The notes: generated from the sequence alone by a model not told the origin. A DNA stretch of 64,000 nt from Brachionus plicatilis (GCA_010279815.1 QEOQ01000690.1:626805-690804); one strand, 5' to 3'; counted from the first letter of the stretch, positions 25,508 to 36,279 are shown. Numbers and translations: made by a program.

Positions 25508-26205
25508 ACAGGCTTTTTAAAAAAATTGTATTTGAAGGTTTTTAAAATTTTTAGCGCCAATTTTTGCTATTTCAATTTTGTAAATTATTAAATTTTACTT
25601 TGTTTTCATTTCATTTATTTATTTTATTTGATTAAAATTCAAGTCCGATGGACAATTTGAAATATGATTTAATTAATAAATTCATTAGCAATTTTCATGT
25701 TATTAGATTTTGAATCATAAAAAAAGCTAAGAAACAAGATTTTTATTAATTTGATTTAAGTATTTTAATATACTTAAAAGAGGCCATTTTTTATTTTCTC
25801 GTCAATAATTTTTAAAAATATCTCTGAAAAATTTAGCAATTTTATTTTATAAAATTTATATAACTGAATTTTCATAACTTTAATTAATTTGTATTAAAAA
25901 TTAATCAGCTGATTTTTCATTTCTTGGGGAAAGTAAAATTATATTTTATTTATAATTTTATTACCAAAATAGTTAAAATTATTAATAAATATAATTAAAA
26001 TAATATCATCCTTAGTTCGAAAAATTTGTGTTTTTAAACGTATTTTTATTTAAACATTAAGATCAAAAGACTTATAACGATAGATTTTACAAGGAGCACA
26101 GTAAAATTTTTCAAATTTGTGTAATTAACTTTCATTTTTTATTTAAAAAAAAAAAATTCTGATAATCTTTAAAAAAAATTCAAAAATGCAAAATTGTTGT
26201 TAATT
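25508..26205. other. AT-rich intergenic DNA
   Basis: No gene, RNA or repeat structure seen beyond simple A/T runs. Confidence 0.4.
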
Positions 26206-26209
26206 CTCA

Positions 26210-26545
26210 TTGTATACCCCTCGCACTGGCAGTTGTATTCTCCAGGACATAGTCAATTAGTATTAGGAATAGTGTCGAAGAGAGAACGTACCGTTGCCTC
26301 AGTCCTGTACGCACTTTGAAGGATCAGATTGTCCTTTTTTTCAGAATCACGCTACACTCTATCAAGAAAACTATCTTATGTGGCAGGTCATATGATCTTA
26401 ATATGGCCCACAAGGTTTCTCTGTGTATGCTATCAAAGGCTTTCTTGAAGTCAATGAAGGTACAGGGGGTTATTCCATTCCAGAATTTGTTTTTGATGTT
26501 CTTAAGTGCAAATATCTGGCCTATGCACCCTCTACCCGGTCACTC
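26210..26545 (-). pseudogene. RTE-type LINE reverse transcriptase fragment
   Basis: The minus strand encodes, with stops and frameshifts, the blocks CTFIDFKKAFDSIHRETLW and FKVRTGLRQRYVLSSTLF. They are the fingers/palm signature of RTE-family reverse transcriptases (F-x-D-F-x-K-A-F-D-S and T-G-x-R-Q-G-x-x-L-S). The expected glycine of RQG is replaced here by arginine. The fragment has no 5' or 3' end and is clearly dead. Its sequence is markedly less AT-rich than its flanks. Confidence 0.75.
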
Positions 26546-27189
26546 TTTTTAAGGCATGCCAGGTATCTATTGCAAATTGAGGTACTTATATAGTTTTGGA
26601 TTCCAGATACTTAAGAAAACCAATATGATATTTTTCAATATTTTCATATATTAGTTTATGGACTCTGAAGCTCATTACTGAAATCCCTTTTGATTTAAAA
26701 TTATTAAATAATTTTATAAATGTTTTTTGCTGTTTATTAGGTAAAAAAACAATAAACTAAAAACAAATTTCTTTTATTTTTTACTAAATTAATAGTTGAC
26801 TCAGAGTTTAAAAATTCTTTATTTTCCCTAATGCAAACAATTAAAATACGTTCCTCATCTTCACATCCATTATCGAAAATTATAAAATATTTCCCTGATT
26901 TAGTTATCTTGTTCTATTTTTGCATAGCAAGCTCTTTTAAAGTTTTGGCCTCCTTACAAAAATCAGTTCCTTTTTTTCTTTTCCTATCTATCTGTTGTTT
27001 AAAACTGTGCATTTGAGGCAGTGTATAAGCATCCTTAATATTTACGTTACCAAAAATATCTTTTATTATTGTCCTGACTTCTCATTGCTAATTACAGCCC
27101 TTGCTTTTATCTCACTACCGATTTATATTTGCATATTCTGTCTTCATAATTTACCATTTCATCCTCGTGAAAACGAAAATTATTTTTAA

Positions 27190-27545
27190 TACTAACAATT
27201 TTATTATTTTCATCAGTAAGTACTCTTACCTTACATTAAACTGGAGTTTTACCGAACATGAATGGAATATATAGTAAATGTTTATATCTCTTTTCCTGTA
27301 CGTATTCAAAATTTTAAAAAATCATTTTTGGATTTTCTTGTTGTGTTAAAACAAAAATAGGTGCTTCGGTGCTCAAATTAGACTCTGTAAACTCAGACTT
27401 TTTTGACACATTTGATGTATTTAATTCATCTTCATCATAATATTCGTTATCAAAATATTCATCATTTTCTGATTGACTGCATGTAGATTCAGTGTCACTA
27501 TAATCGACAATTAAATGGCTATCCAGTAAGGTCTTGTACGGCTAG
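27190..27545 (-). pseudogene. Decayed acidic ORF, possibly a transposase N-terminus
   Basis: The minus strand reads an acidic stretch (DYSDTESTCSQSENDEYFDN) and then, nearer 27200, a KVRVLTDENNKIVSIKNNF-like segment. This loosely recalls the zinc-finger half of FLYWCH-type MULE transposases. It lies next to the MULE at 27570 but outside that element's target duplication, so it is a separate relic. Frames are interrupted and the assignment is weak. Confidence 0.3.
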
Positions 27546-27569
27546 ATAAAATTGGATTATTTGTATAAT

Positions 27570-29018
27570 GGCTGGCAGACCTATCCGACAAAGTCACTTC
27601 CGACAAGTCATTTCCGACAATTTTTTTTTTTACAATTAATTAAAAAGGTTTTAGTATAATAAAAATTTTATTGGTTGATTAAAAAAAGAAGTAATAAAAA
27701 TAATTAAATTTGTATTATAATGTTAATTATGAATAAAATCGAAATAGTTGCCTATACTATTAAGATATTGAATGTGATCGGAATCGTTGTATTTTTCGAC
27801 TATTCGTTTGATTCTTTGATCACGAATGCGTTGATTCTTTCTTTGGGATGTTCGGTACGCCATTATTGATGTGATTTAGATCACGTTCCACTTTATCTTG
27901 TACTTCAACCAAATGCTGAATAAAAACTGGTGTTTGAGGGTGAGAAATTGCTACTCTCTTATTGAAAACACGATGCCAAGCTTCTAAGCAATTAATAGTT
28001 CTCGATGAATCGGATAGAACATTGTCGTACATGTTCCAGACATTGATGGCAAATAATGGTTCTTTACGGTCCTTTTTTCTCCGTCGACGACCTGCGCCTT
28101 CCTGAGGAACAACGAGGAAAAATAGTCATAAAGTGGGTCTAATTCGGAAGGGATATCTTTCTCGATTAATTCAAAAACATTGACTACGTCGTTCACTGGT
28201 ACAAAAGCAATGGCAAACAAATATTTCATATGCTTTTTGCAGTTGTCATTGAATTGTTGAGTTGATTCTTCATTTGACACTGGAGCTTTATATAGACTAG
28301 AGAGACCAAGTAACTGAATATGCTTCCATATATTTTGCGTTAGATGAAATAAACACGCTTTTATATTTGATTGTGTGAAAACCGAACGTCCAGCATTCAT
28401 TGAACCTTTTTCAAAATCAGTCATAATCGTCCTTGGTTTAAGATCTGGTTTAATTTGTAAAAGTTTTTCGTAAACCCTGGTATATGATAGCTCTGACTTG
28501 TCTTCTAGGAAGCAAAAAACTAATGGAAAAGATTTATTAGTAGTTTTGGCATGTATATTCCAGGATTGGGTGAATAAAAGTGGAGCTGTCCTAAAAGTTG
28601 GTTGCTAAGCAACCAGAAGATTCGTTTTCACAACAAATCCAAGATTTATATCCTGTTATCTTCGATTCATATTTAAATCGATACTTTTCACCTAAGTAAC
28701 CAATACAAAGTTTCCCTTTAGTGGTTTTAAACTCAAAAAAAGTATTATCTTGACTTTGAGACATGAAATGAATTTGGTGACAATACTATTATTTATTTTG
28801 TTTATTTATTTATTTACTATTTTTGGACAATTTTAAAATGACATTACTTAAAAGAGAATGACTTTATATACCTTTTTAATTGATTTTTAAATAAAAAATT
28901 GTCGGAAGTGACTTTGACAATAAAATTTTTACTTAATTACCTTTTTAATTAATTGTAAAAAAAAAATTGTCGGATCGTGATTTGTCGGAAATGACTTTGT
29001 CGGATAGGTCTGACTACC
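27570..29018 (-). mobile_element. MULE transposon with 9-bp target duplication
   Basis: The ends are inverted repeats: GGCTGGCAGACCTATCCGAC on the left and, in reverse complement, GGTAGTCAGACCTATCCGAC on the right. Similarity continues for about 100 bp with repeated TCCGACAA words. TTGTATAAT stands directly outside both ends (27561-27569 and 29019-29027), a 9-bp duplication characteristic of MULE insertion. The interior holds a broken transposase on the minus strand. The intact ends suggest it could still be mobilised from elsewhere. Confidence 0.9.
27820..28764 (-). pseudogene. MULE transposase with FLYWCH-like finger, internally deleted
   Basis: Starting at 28764 the minus strand gives FFEFKTTKGKLCIGYLGEKY, a FLYWCH-type N-terminal finger with later cysteines (SWICCENESSGC). 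After a stop and frame change come FPLVFCFLEDKSELSYTRVY, MTDFEKGSMNAG and CLFHLTQNIWKHIQ. These correspond to the MULE DDE core with its second aspartate (TDFE) and the C-x2-H motif. The segment that should carry the first catalytic aspartate is missing, and at least two further frame breaks follow (near 28050 and 27990). No functional transposase is possible from this copy. Confidence 0.85.
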
Positions 29019-29027
29019 TTGTATAAT

Positions 29028-29714
29028 CTCTATGATTGTTTTCTAAATTTTGACTAGATTCAAGTTTTTTTTAGTTTTTAAATTTCCTAGAAAACAATCA
29101 GGAGGACTATTTCGGTTTCGTAATTTAATAGGCTTCGGCAATTCTAAGACTTATAAATTTTTCTTCCATTTATTGATCTTTAAAGTATGTTTTAAAAAAT
29201 AAAAATTTAGAAAAATTGAAAAAAATGAAATTTTTGGCTTTACTTTTCTATAAATCTATTTAAATCTATTACATGCAAAAGTATTTCATAAAAATTAAAA
29301 TATTAGAACCCTGTATTTTTTCTATTAAAATTTTAGCTTTTAATTCTTAGGTTTTAGTGTACGCATAAGCGACCATCGATTCTATGTTAAAATCGGTCCT
29401 CGCAGATTGAAACTATCTCCTGCTAGTTTAGAAATTTAACTGAAGTTCTTCAAGACTCAATGATTAAATTTTTTCTTTCTATTTAAATGATAAAAAATAC
29501 CTATGCCGACGAAACAATGATCTAAATTAAATATCTTTACGACAACTAACAAGTCTTTTTTACCTTGAGATTATTTAGAGCTTTGCATAATTTCTGAAAT
29601 AAATATTTAAAATAAAATTAAAAATTAAACTTAATAAATTTAAGAAATTTAGTTTAATTTTATTAATTAATTTTAAAGAATATTCGAAATAGTCAAATAA
29701 AATAAGTAATTAAA
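29028..29714. other. AT-rich intergenic DNA
   Basis: No gene or repeat seen. It forms the 3' side of the minus-strand gene at 29715. Confidence 0.4.
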
Positions 29715-30242
29715 CTAATTGTTTTTTTGATATTTACTAACAATTTCATAATAAATCTTTGCAAGAGTTTCTACAAGTTCCATTGCCTGGTTATCAGAGT
29801 CAAAATAAAATCCAAAACAATTTACAGTGTTAAAATTATGAAAGCTTCTAAATGTTGCCACAAATATCGCCTTTGATCGATCATGAATTTCTGTTTTTTC
29901 TAGTGATTCGAACTCCCTTCCATTATTATTATTTGTTTGCTTAAAAACGCCACAATAAGTTAATAAATAAATCGGTAGAGTAATATTAATTTTGTCCTCA
30001 GATTTTAAGCCAGAAACTTCAATTATTAATAAATTATTGTTAACTGATAAAGCAGAATTTTTTGACTCAGCTTTGCTGATTAATTTTTTAATTTGATCCT
30101 GGCATGCATCTGCTCCGTCAATTGTATCATTAAACGCGTCCATTATTTCACTACCCAAAAAATTAGCCTTTGCCTGAAAAAAACCATTTTCAGCTGATGA
30201 GTTCATGATATGATCCAACTCTTTTGACAGATACAATTCCAA
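29715..30242 (-). CDS. Possible PTB/PH-fold protein, 175 aa
   Basis: A single frame with natural composition. Residues about 65-165 show a strand pattern resembling a phosphotyrosine-binding (PTB) domain: LLIIEVSGL, then LPIYLLTYCGVF (compare the I-x-Y-C strand of PTB proteins), then IFVATFRSF and CFGFYFDSDNQAMELVETLA. The last is a strand leading into the C-terminal amphipathic helix with the typical cysteine, F-x-F and alanine positions. The N-terminus (residues 1-60) is helical. No signal peptide or membrane segment. I do not recognise a specific orthologue. The fold call is inference from pattern and could be wrong. The gene lies between a dead MULE and a dead LINE. Confidence 0.5.
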   Translation of the reverse strand: MELYLSKELDHIMNSSAENGFFQAKANFLGSEIMDAFNDTIDGADACQDQIKKLISKAESKNSALSVNNNLLIIEVSGLKSEDKINITLPIYLLTYCGVFKQTNNNNGREFESLEKTEIHDRSKAIFVATFRSFHNFNTVNCFGFYFDSDNQAMELVETLAKIYYEIVSKYQKNN

Positions 30243-30601
30243 AAATTTTTATTTTTTTTTCTAAAATGAGGTGTTTAAATTTCATAATTTAAGTTTTTCA
30301 TATTTCATTGATTTTTAAACAAAAATATTTTTGGAATTTTCGAAATTGAATCAATATTTACCTAATCAATTTTTTTTTTATTTTAAACAAATAAATTAAA
30401 ATTCAATATTGTTTATCAATTGTTTGTATATATAATTTTTTTTTAATTTTAAAATAATACAAATAATAAAAGCAAAAGCAGACTAAGTTTTTTTTTAAAG
30501 CTTCAAATTTAGTCAACCAGCTAGTTTCCCTGTTACCGATCAACACTTCATTTATTCAAAATAAAATTTTTTTTTATTATTTTTATTAAATATATAATTG
30601 A

Positions 30602-30652
30602 GGGGAAAGCCCCAGGGTTCGTCCGAATGGCGCAAGCCTTCGTTTAAACCCT
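30602..30652 (-). repeat. LINE 3' tail with two hairpins, copy 3 (attached to its LINE)
   Basis: On the minus strand AGGGTT pairs with AACCCT around an inner stem CGAAGGC/GCC(A)TTCG, followed by a second hairpin GGGGCTTTCCCC. Because this copy is joined to the reverse transcriptase frame, it identifies the orphan tails at 1264, 9020 and 33806 as ends of the same retrotransposon group. In other LINEs such 3' stem-loops are the recognition site of the reverse transcriptase. Confidence 0.8.
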
Positions 30653-31800
30653 CTAGTTTGAAAAGTTTTTAGGTTTTTACAAAATTAGATTAAGTTAAAA
30701 GTTGAATTATACAAAAAAAGTAAAATTAATTGAAAAAATTGTTTTATAGCAATATACAAAGGTTAAGATATGATAAAGATATTTACATTAGGATTTAAGA
30801 CAGATTAATTGTCTTTATTGGATTCGAATTCGTAGAATAAGTCAATCGGTGTTTTGAATCTTTTGGGATCTGAGTGGGAAACAGTTTGCACGTATGCGTG
30901 AATTTCTTTGGCTATAAATTCTTGTTTTGATTTACTTTCTATGAATTTGACAAACAAGTGATTTGCCCTTTCTTCGATTGTGTCGAGATTGAGTACTTTG
31001 TGTATCGTGCGTACTGAAGTCTTTAGCGGAAAAAATTTAATTATTTTTAAGATCCTGTTTTGGATTTTCTGCAGATTTTTCTTAATTCTTTCAGTACCCA
31101 CATTGATTATGACAAATCAGTAATCCATAAGAGATCTAATTAAAGACTTATATAATTGTATGTTTAAAGATAGGCACTTGGCCCATTTAAAATTTCTTAT
31201 TCGTCTGAGCAGGTTCGTTTTAGGAATGAGCTTCCTTTCTAGTTGGTCCAAATGTGCTTTGAAACAGATTTTTGGGTCCAGTTTAATACCAAGAAATGTT
31301 GGGTTTGGTTCCAAAGGGACCTGCTGGTTACCAATTCGAAGCTTTAAATTGTATTTTCTCTCATAGTTTTTCCTATGGCCTGCTGTAGTGAATGTTGACA
31401 AGTTTTCGAGAGATTGATTTTAAATCCCCAGGTTAAACAAAAATCAGCTACTTTATCTATGGCGATTTGGAGATTTTTTTTAAGTTCTTTAATTGATTTA
31501 CATGAAATCCAGATGCACAGGTCATCAGCGAAAAGAGCTAATTTTATATTCTCTGGTAAGGTTTTCGCTACATCACTAAAATATATAATGAATAGAGTTG
31601 GTGAGAGACAGCTTCCTTGTGGAACTCCACAGTTTATTGGCTTTTCTATTGAAACACATTCCTTATAATCCACTTGAAATGTCCTATTGCTTAGGAAGTT
31701 AATTACCCAATTCAATAAGCAACGGTTAAGACCAAGGTTGTCTAGTTTTGCAATGATCCCAAAGTGTGAGGCCTTATCAAATGCTTTTTCTAAATCAAAA
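30602..31800 (-). pseudogene. Jockey/CR1-like LINE, 5'-truncated, with 3' tail
   Basis: On the minus strand it begins inside the reverse transcriptase (FDLEKAFDKASHFGIIAKL near 31790), runs through CGVPQGSCLSPTLF and the catalytic LALFADDLCIW, and then shifts frame near 31385. It continues with FLGIKLDPKICFKAHLDQLE, has an in-frame TGA after SLIRSLMDY (about 31119), and resumes to a stop at 30805. The 3' untranslated region ends in the two-hairpin tail at 30602-30652. Truncation at 31800 with intact 3' structure is typical of incomplete target-primed reverse transcription. The frameshift and the stop make it inactive. Confidence 0.9.
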
Positions 31801-32145
31801 AATAAAATTTAAATTTAGTTTAATTGTGTATAAAAAATAATATCTGAAAAAATTTAACATTAACAAAAAATTAAAATTCAAAAATGTTTGTTAATGTTAC
31901 TGTAAATTTCTAAACATCCAAATTTGGAAATTTACTGGTCTTTCAGTAAAAATGTAAAACATAAAAAAATAAATTAATTTAAGATATTTACTGATTTTTA
32001 TTTATTTAAATGATTTACTGAAACGAAACGTATATTTTCAAAATAAAGAAAACAAATATTTTTCTCTTTAAACTTTAGTAATTCACTCGAAATAGTTTGG
32101 TAAATAACTGAAAAAGGGTATTTAAAAAAAGTTTATTTGTTTTTG
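31801..32145. other. AT-rich intergenic DNA
   Basis: Nothing recognised. It lies between the truncated LINE and the integrase relic. Confidence 0.4.
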
Positions 32146-32149
32146 CAGC

Positions 32150-32430
32150 TTGAATTGCCTCAATGACATCTTGAGTTCCACAAAAACTGGGATTTTTTGC
32201 AATCTCATCGATTTGTCATAATTTGACCATTACAGCCGCATTTTATCATGCCCCGACCACCACCAATTGATAATTCATTTTCTGCTTGCCTCACACTTAA
32301 AGCTTTGTCTAAGTTATTTATTTCTCGCATCCAAGTAGCCAGCATTGTTTTTATGTCCGTGTTGGCTCCTTCTACCCTACCTTGGGATTGAGGATGTCTG
32401 GCTCGGCCATTTACAAATTTAATTTCTATT
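32150..32430 (-). pseudogene. Integrase-core fragment
   Basis: The minus strand reads FVNGRARHPQSQGRVEGANT followed by DIKTMLATWM, the end of a DDE integrase core (H-P-Q-S-Q-G-x-V-E, with the catalytic glutamate). This form occurs in Ty3/gypsy integrases and in integrase-derived genes. It then continues with GGGRGMIKCGCNGQ, a cysteine-containing tail. No other retroelement domain is adjacent, and the frame breaks near 32210. It is probably a fragment of a DNA- or retrotransposon. Confidence 0.7.
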
Positions 32431-32439
32431 AAAATAACT

Positions 32440-33445
32440 TGAGAGAAAAGGTTTTACAACAACTACACCAGTGGTCTTGCTTCTTTTAGTTAACTAATTT
32501 TTAGTCGACTAAACTAAAATTATTGACTAAAGTTTAATTTTTACAATCTATTTTTTTTAAAGAATTATTTTTACTAAATAAAAGTTATAACTAAAGTAAT
32601 TTGCATGATTTTTCTGTAGCAGAAACTCAAATAAATTAAAATATGAGTAAATCATCATCAATGGTAAAAAAAAATTAAAGATTCTTTATTTTTGCGAAAT
32701 TTTTAAATTTAACAAATGAATTAGCAAAAATAAAAGAAATAAAAAATTATTTTTGACAAATCCAAAACTGTTTTTTTCGCTAACGTTACTAACTTTTTTT
32801 GCTTCATTTCTTTTTTTATCAATAATTAAAACATAAAAATTTTATTAAATAATTTTCTGGAAAAATTCAAAATTTAAATACCATTTACACCATTAAATAC
32901 CGTTAATTAACGTCAACGATAATGTTTTTACATTATTTCAATTTTTTTTAATAAAAATAAATACAAATTAATTTAAATTGTCTTTAAAAAAATATTCATG
33001 TTTGAAAAAACTATACGTAGAATAAAAGTTAAAATATATTTAATTTTTGTTATATTATTTCTGTTATCTTATTAAAATTCTTTAAAAATACGCTAAAATT
33101 TTATTTAAAACCAAATTCGAAAATAAATTTTTTTAATTAAATATGAAAAATGAATTTACTTTCTTTAATTTAATTAAAAAAAAATGATTTTATATAAATT
33201 ACTTATTTATTAATTAATTAATTGTTTTGATAAATGTTAAAACATATATTTAGTTTTTTTTTAATTATGTTTTGTTACAAAATTGGTTAATTCGTGAACT
33301 TACACTTTCGTGAGCTTCAGTTTAACTGTAAAAATTTTTGTGATCTAAAGTTAACCTGGAAAAAATTAGAAAAAAAAATTTCTTTTTTATTTAATTAAAT
33401 AAATTCCTAATTAAATCAATTATTCAAAAAAAGAAATACAGGATA
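32440..33445. other. AT-rich intergenic DNA with weak terminal-repeat-like words
   Basis: Mostly A/T runs. At 33290-33365 the words CGTGAAC, CGTGAGC and TGTGATC recur in a pattern recalling the subterminal arrays of elements A and B. The opposite terminus was not found, so no element is called. Confidence 0.35.
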
Positions 33446-33451
33446 ATTATT

Positions 33452-33611
33452 TGTTTTTTTTATCGGCTTTACTTTTAGGTAATTTTTGAGCCCATGCTTC
33501 TTTACATTTTTTGATAACTCCATTTTCATGACAAATATCACACTGAAAATCAGATTCACCACTTGCAATAATCGCGTCAACTTCTGTATTAGCCTCTATT
33601 GAAGCGAGCTG
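33452..33611 (-). pseudogene. Cys-rich finger-like exon, possibly a third mini-gene
   Basis: The minus-strand frame ends CDICHENGVIKKCKEAWAQK then a lysine-rich tail and a stop at 33452. It starts after a plausible acceptor (TTTTTTTACAG, ending at about 33612). The C-x2-C start and GVIKK resemble the finger of elements A and B (C-x-L-C-G, KGVKLH), but the histidines are not conserved. It could be a decayed relative or the last exon of an unrelated gene. Confidence 0.35.
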
Positions 33612-33805
33612 TAAAAAAAATAAATAAATTATTAGCTTTTATTGAATTCTTTTCGAGACTCAGTTTTTCAAGCTTTTTATTCGTCAATTATCTTTGAATA
33701 AGCATTTTTTTGAACTAATGTATCTTCCGAGTTTTTTTTTTTATCGGGATTTTGAAACATTAGTTTAGGTAAATTACTTTTTTTTTTTTTTTTAAATATA
33801 ATTTT

Positions 33806-33854
33806 GGGTTACCCCTAGGTTTGTCCGAATAGCTTTCGCCTTCGTTTAAACCCT
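33806..33854 (-). repeat. LINE 3' tail with two hairpins, copy 4
   Basis: The minus strand has AGGGTTTAAACGAAGGCGAA then AGCTATTCGGACAAACCT. The inner stem GGC/GCT uses a G-U pair where copy 3 has GGC/GCC. Hairpin 2 (GGGGTAACCC) and a run of about 16 A follow, typical of a retrotransposed 3' end. Confidence 0.7.
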
Positions 33855-33860
33855 ATCGAA

Positions 33861-34531
33861 AAAATGATAAAAAATGTTCGAGTTCATTTGTTAAAATTTA
33901 AAATTTAGTTACAAAAAAGAGAATAAAATTTATTACAAAAATTACTATTAAAAGAATAATAAAAGCTAAAGCAGACTAAGTGCAGAGAAATGCTACATTT
34001 AGCCTTCCTTTGGTAGCTGTCCGATTTTAAAATATATAATCTATTATTTCAGACTATAAAATAATAATAATATTTTAATGTTGACAGGGTAAAGATTTTT
34101 GGGTTATTTTATTTTGTTACAAAAAATTCCTTTTATCTGATAGTTAAGTTCGAGGTTTACTATGATATATAGACTAAATCATCCTGTAGAAAATTGTTTT
34201 ACAAAATTTAAAAAATTTTTAAAAAATTTTTGGACGTAAGCGAATTCAAATGGGACAGTTTGTTATGGTGATCAGTTTGTATTGACTCGATTATTAGTTT
34301 AATTTCCTCTTGGGCTTCTTGTCTTACAAATCAAAATATCTCGAAAACAGTAAACCCTTTTCTAATCTAATAAAAATATCATTTCAACAATTTAAAGTTG
34401 GAATTTTAAAAAATTTATTTAAGATTGATACACTATTCTTGGATCTTATGTTTCACAAGAGATTACTTTGAACATTTTTTTCCAAAAAAGTTATTTAAAC
34501 TTGAAAAAAAATAAAATTAAAAAACTAAAAG
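33861..34531. other. Intergenic DNA 3' of the IL-17-like gene
   Basis: No gene seen. AATAATAAAAGC(T/A)AAAGCAGACTAAGT near 33955 recurs near 30465, which suggests a shared retroelement segment upstream of the tail. TTTATT near 34412 could be the minus-strand polyadenylation signal of the adjacent gene. Confidence 0.4.
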
Positions 34532-35116
34532 TTAAATTTTTAAAAAAGGTACTAGTCTATAGTCAAAACCACATACACAAGCTACACCAACATGTTCTAC
34601 AGTAAGATCCCATTTATAAATTCCATTAATGCATTCATTCGATCTGAATAGAACTGGTCGTCGTTTCAAAACCGGTTGACAGCTTAGCACATTTCGGTAA
34701 ATTTTGGCGTTTCCAATCATCATACATGAATCGCAGGTGCACTGAATTTGACTCATATCTTTTGGAAACATAGATGCTCGAAATATTTTCTTTATTCGCC
34801 AAGGACACAAAGAGGCCTGACTAATAATGCTTGCATTTCTAGTTAACAGATTACACTCTGATTTGTCTACTAAAAAATTTGAGGCTTTTGTTTGAATAGT
34901 TTGGGACTCTGAGTCAAGAGTCGAGATTTTGTTGGGATCTTTTAATCTGTTCTGCTCGTATTTTGTGTAAACTATTGAATAGTTGGACAAAAGTTCACTC
35001 AAGTATTCATCGTCTGGATCTTTACATGACTTTTTGGTTATGACAGACTCTTTTGAACACAAAATTTCACCAAAGTTAATCAAAAATAAAGCGTTCAAAA
35101 TATAAAATTTTCTCAT
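34532..35116 (-). CDS. Secreted IL-17-family cytokine, 194 aa
   Basis: Residues 1-20 form a signal peptide (hydrophobic ILNALFLINFGEILC). The C-terminal half has the IL-17 cystine-knot layout. CPWRI at 104-108 stands for the conserved S-P-W. C126 and C131 keep the C-x4-C spacing, and the V-G-V-A-C-V-C-G ending (C180, C182) matches the VGCTC of IL-17A. QPV and PVLFRSNEC match the P-I and V-L-R-R-x-x-C strands. In the known fold C126-C180 and C131-C182 would pair. Extra cysteines at 88, 104, 128, 146 and 162 are compatible with invertebrate IL-17s. It is a single exon and an extracellular ligand for IL-17 receptors. The family call is firm; which invertebrate IL-17 it is cannot be said. Confidence 0.85.
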   Translation of the reverse strand: MRKFYILNALFLINFGEILCSKESVITKKSCKDPDDEYLSELLSNYSIVYTKYEQNRLKDPNKISTLDSESQTIQTKASNFLVDKSECNLLTRNASIISQASLCPWRIKKIFRASMFPKDMSQIQCTCDSCMMIGNAKIYRNVLSCQPVLKRRPVLFRSNECINGIYKWDLTVEHVGVACVCGFDYRLVPFLKI

Positions 35117-35595
35117 TTTTAAGCTAAAAATAAAAAAAAAAGCTTATTTTTTCATGGTTTTATATAAATTAACTTTAAGTGTCAACAAATACTGTAATAA
35201 GGCGATAGATTGACGGATATGTGTTGGCAATTCCTTTTTTTTTAATATTAATAGCTATAAAAAATTTTATTAAATTCAAATTTCTTACTTGATTAAAATT
35301 TTAATTAATTTTTATTATTGAATAAACTGAGAATATTTTAAAAAATTTTCTAATTTGCTGTACTGAAGATATAGATATTAAAAATAAAAAATTAAAATTA
35401 TGATTTTAATTATTAAAACCCACACCTGATAATAAAAATAAATTTTTTGCTTCAAGCAAATCTTTAATTCTTTGCTTTAGCAATTCTTGTATTAGCAAAA
35501 TAATACGAGAAAATAATTACTAAAAATATCTATAAAAAAAGCTTTTTTAATATTCAGATATCTTATAACTCAAAAAATGAAAATACAGATAAAAA
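35117..35595. other. 5' flank of the IL-17-like gene
   Basis: AT-rich, with no reading frame of note. Regulatory sites cannot be distinguished by eye. Confidence 0.35.
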
Positions 35596-35918
35596 TGGCA
35601 TCGTGAAATTTAATACTAAAATCAAAAACAAAATATTAAAAATTTCTGAAGTTCTGAAGGACCAAAACATGTTCTGTAAATTAGGACGATTGATACATCC
35701 TCTGTACCATAACTTAAAGTTGAGATGGCTTTTTGATATAATATATCTCAAATTCACCATTTTCTGAATTTTACAGATTTATTGAAGAGTTTTGCAGAAT
35801 TAGTATATTGGTGGTACAAAAGATTATCAGTTGCTTCAATTTACAGAGCATGTTTTGGTCCTTCAGAACTTTTTTAATATTTTGTTTTTGTTTTTTGCAA
35901 CAGAAATCACAATGCTAT
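35596..35918. mobile_element. MITE, TTCTGTAAATT family, copy 1
   Basis: About 320 bp with long inverted repeats. The outer ends are TGGCATCGTGAAATTT and, reversed, TAGCATTGTGATTTCT. Inside these, AAAACAAAATATTAAAAA and GTTCTGAAGGACCAAAACAT appear on both arms in inverted orientation. Two further copies follow at 36565 and 50030. No coding. Confidence 0.75.
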
Positions 35919-36164
35919 AAAAAAATAGTGAAACAAGTCCTAAGAAAAGGGTAAGAAAAAAGGTTCTAGTGATGAAAATGGGGAAATTGTCAGACGGAAT
36001 AAAAATAAGCATTTCTTTCTTTATTATTCAAAAATTTAAATCCAATTATAATTCAATTGATTTCTTATTAAACTTTTTAAAATATTACCTTTAATTTATG
36101 TTAGGTAGAGTTTAAATTCAAATTAAAAAAAAAAAAATTTTAATCTGACCTTCAATCTTACAAT

Positions 36165-36237
36165 GTAATTAACTCTAAAAGAAAAAAGGTTGGATTTGGT
36201 CTTTACTCTTAGAGTCGTTAACACGAGGTTACTGTAT
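36165..36237. mobile_element. Half copy of the TACCGTAA MITE
   Basis: GTAATTAACTCTAAAAGAAA through TTGGATTTGG and CTTTACTCTTAGAGTCG to GGTTACTGTA matches the right arm of the MITE at 24485-24867. The left arm is absent. Confidence 0.7.
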
Positions 36238-36279
36238 AAAAAGAATATTAGTCATTCAAAGTTCGGTCTTTAATAAAAC

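Noticed and set aside
26831..27189. Two plus-strand frames of about 60 codons
   Set aside because: They lie opposite the decayed acidic minus-strand relic region and have no motif of their own.
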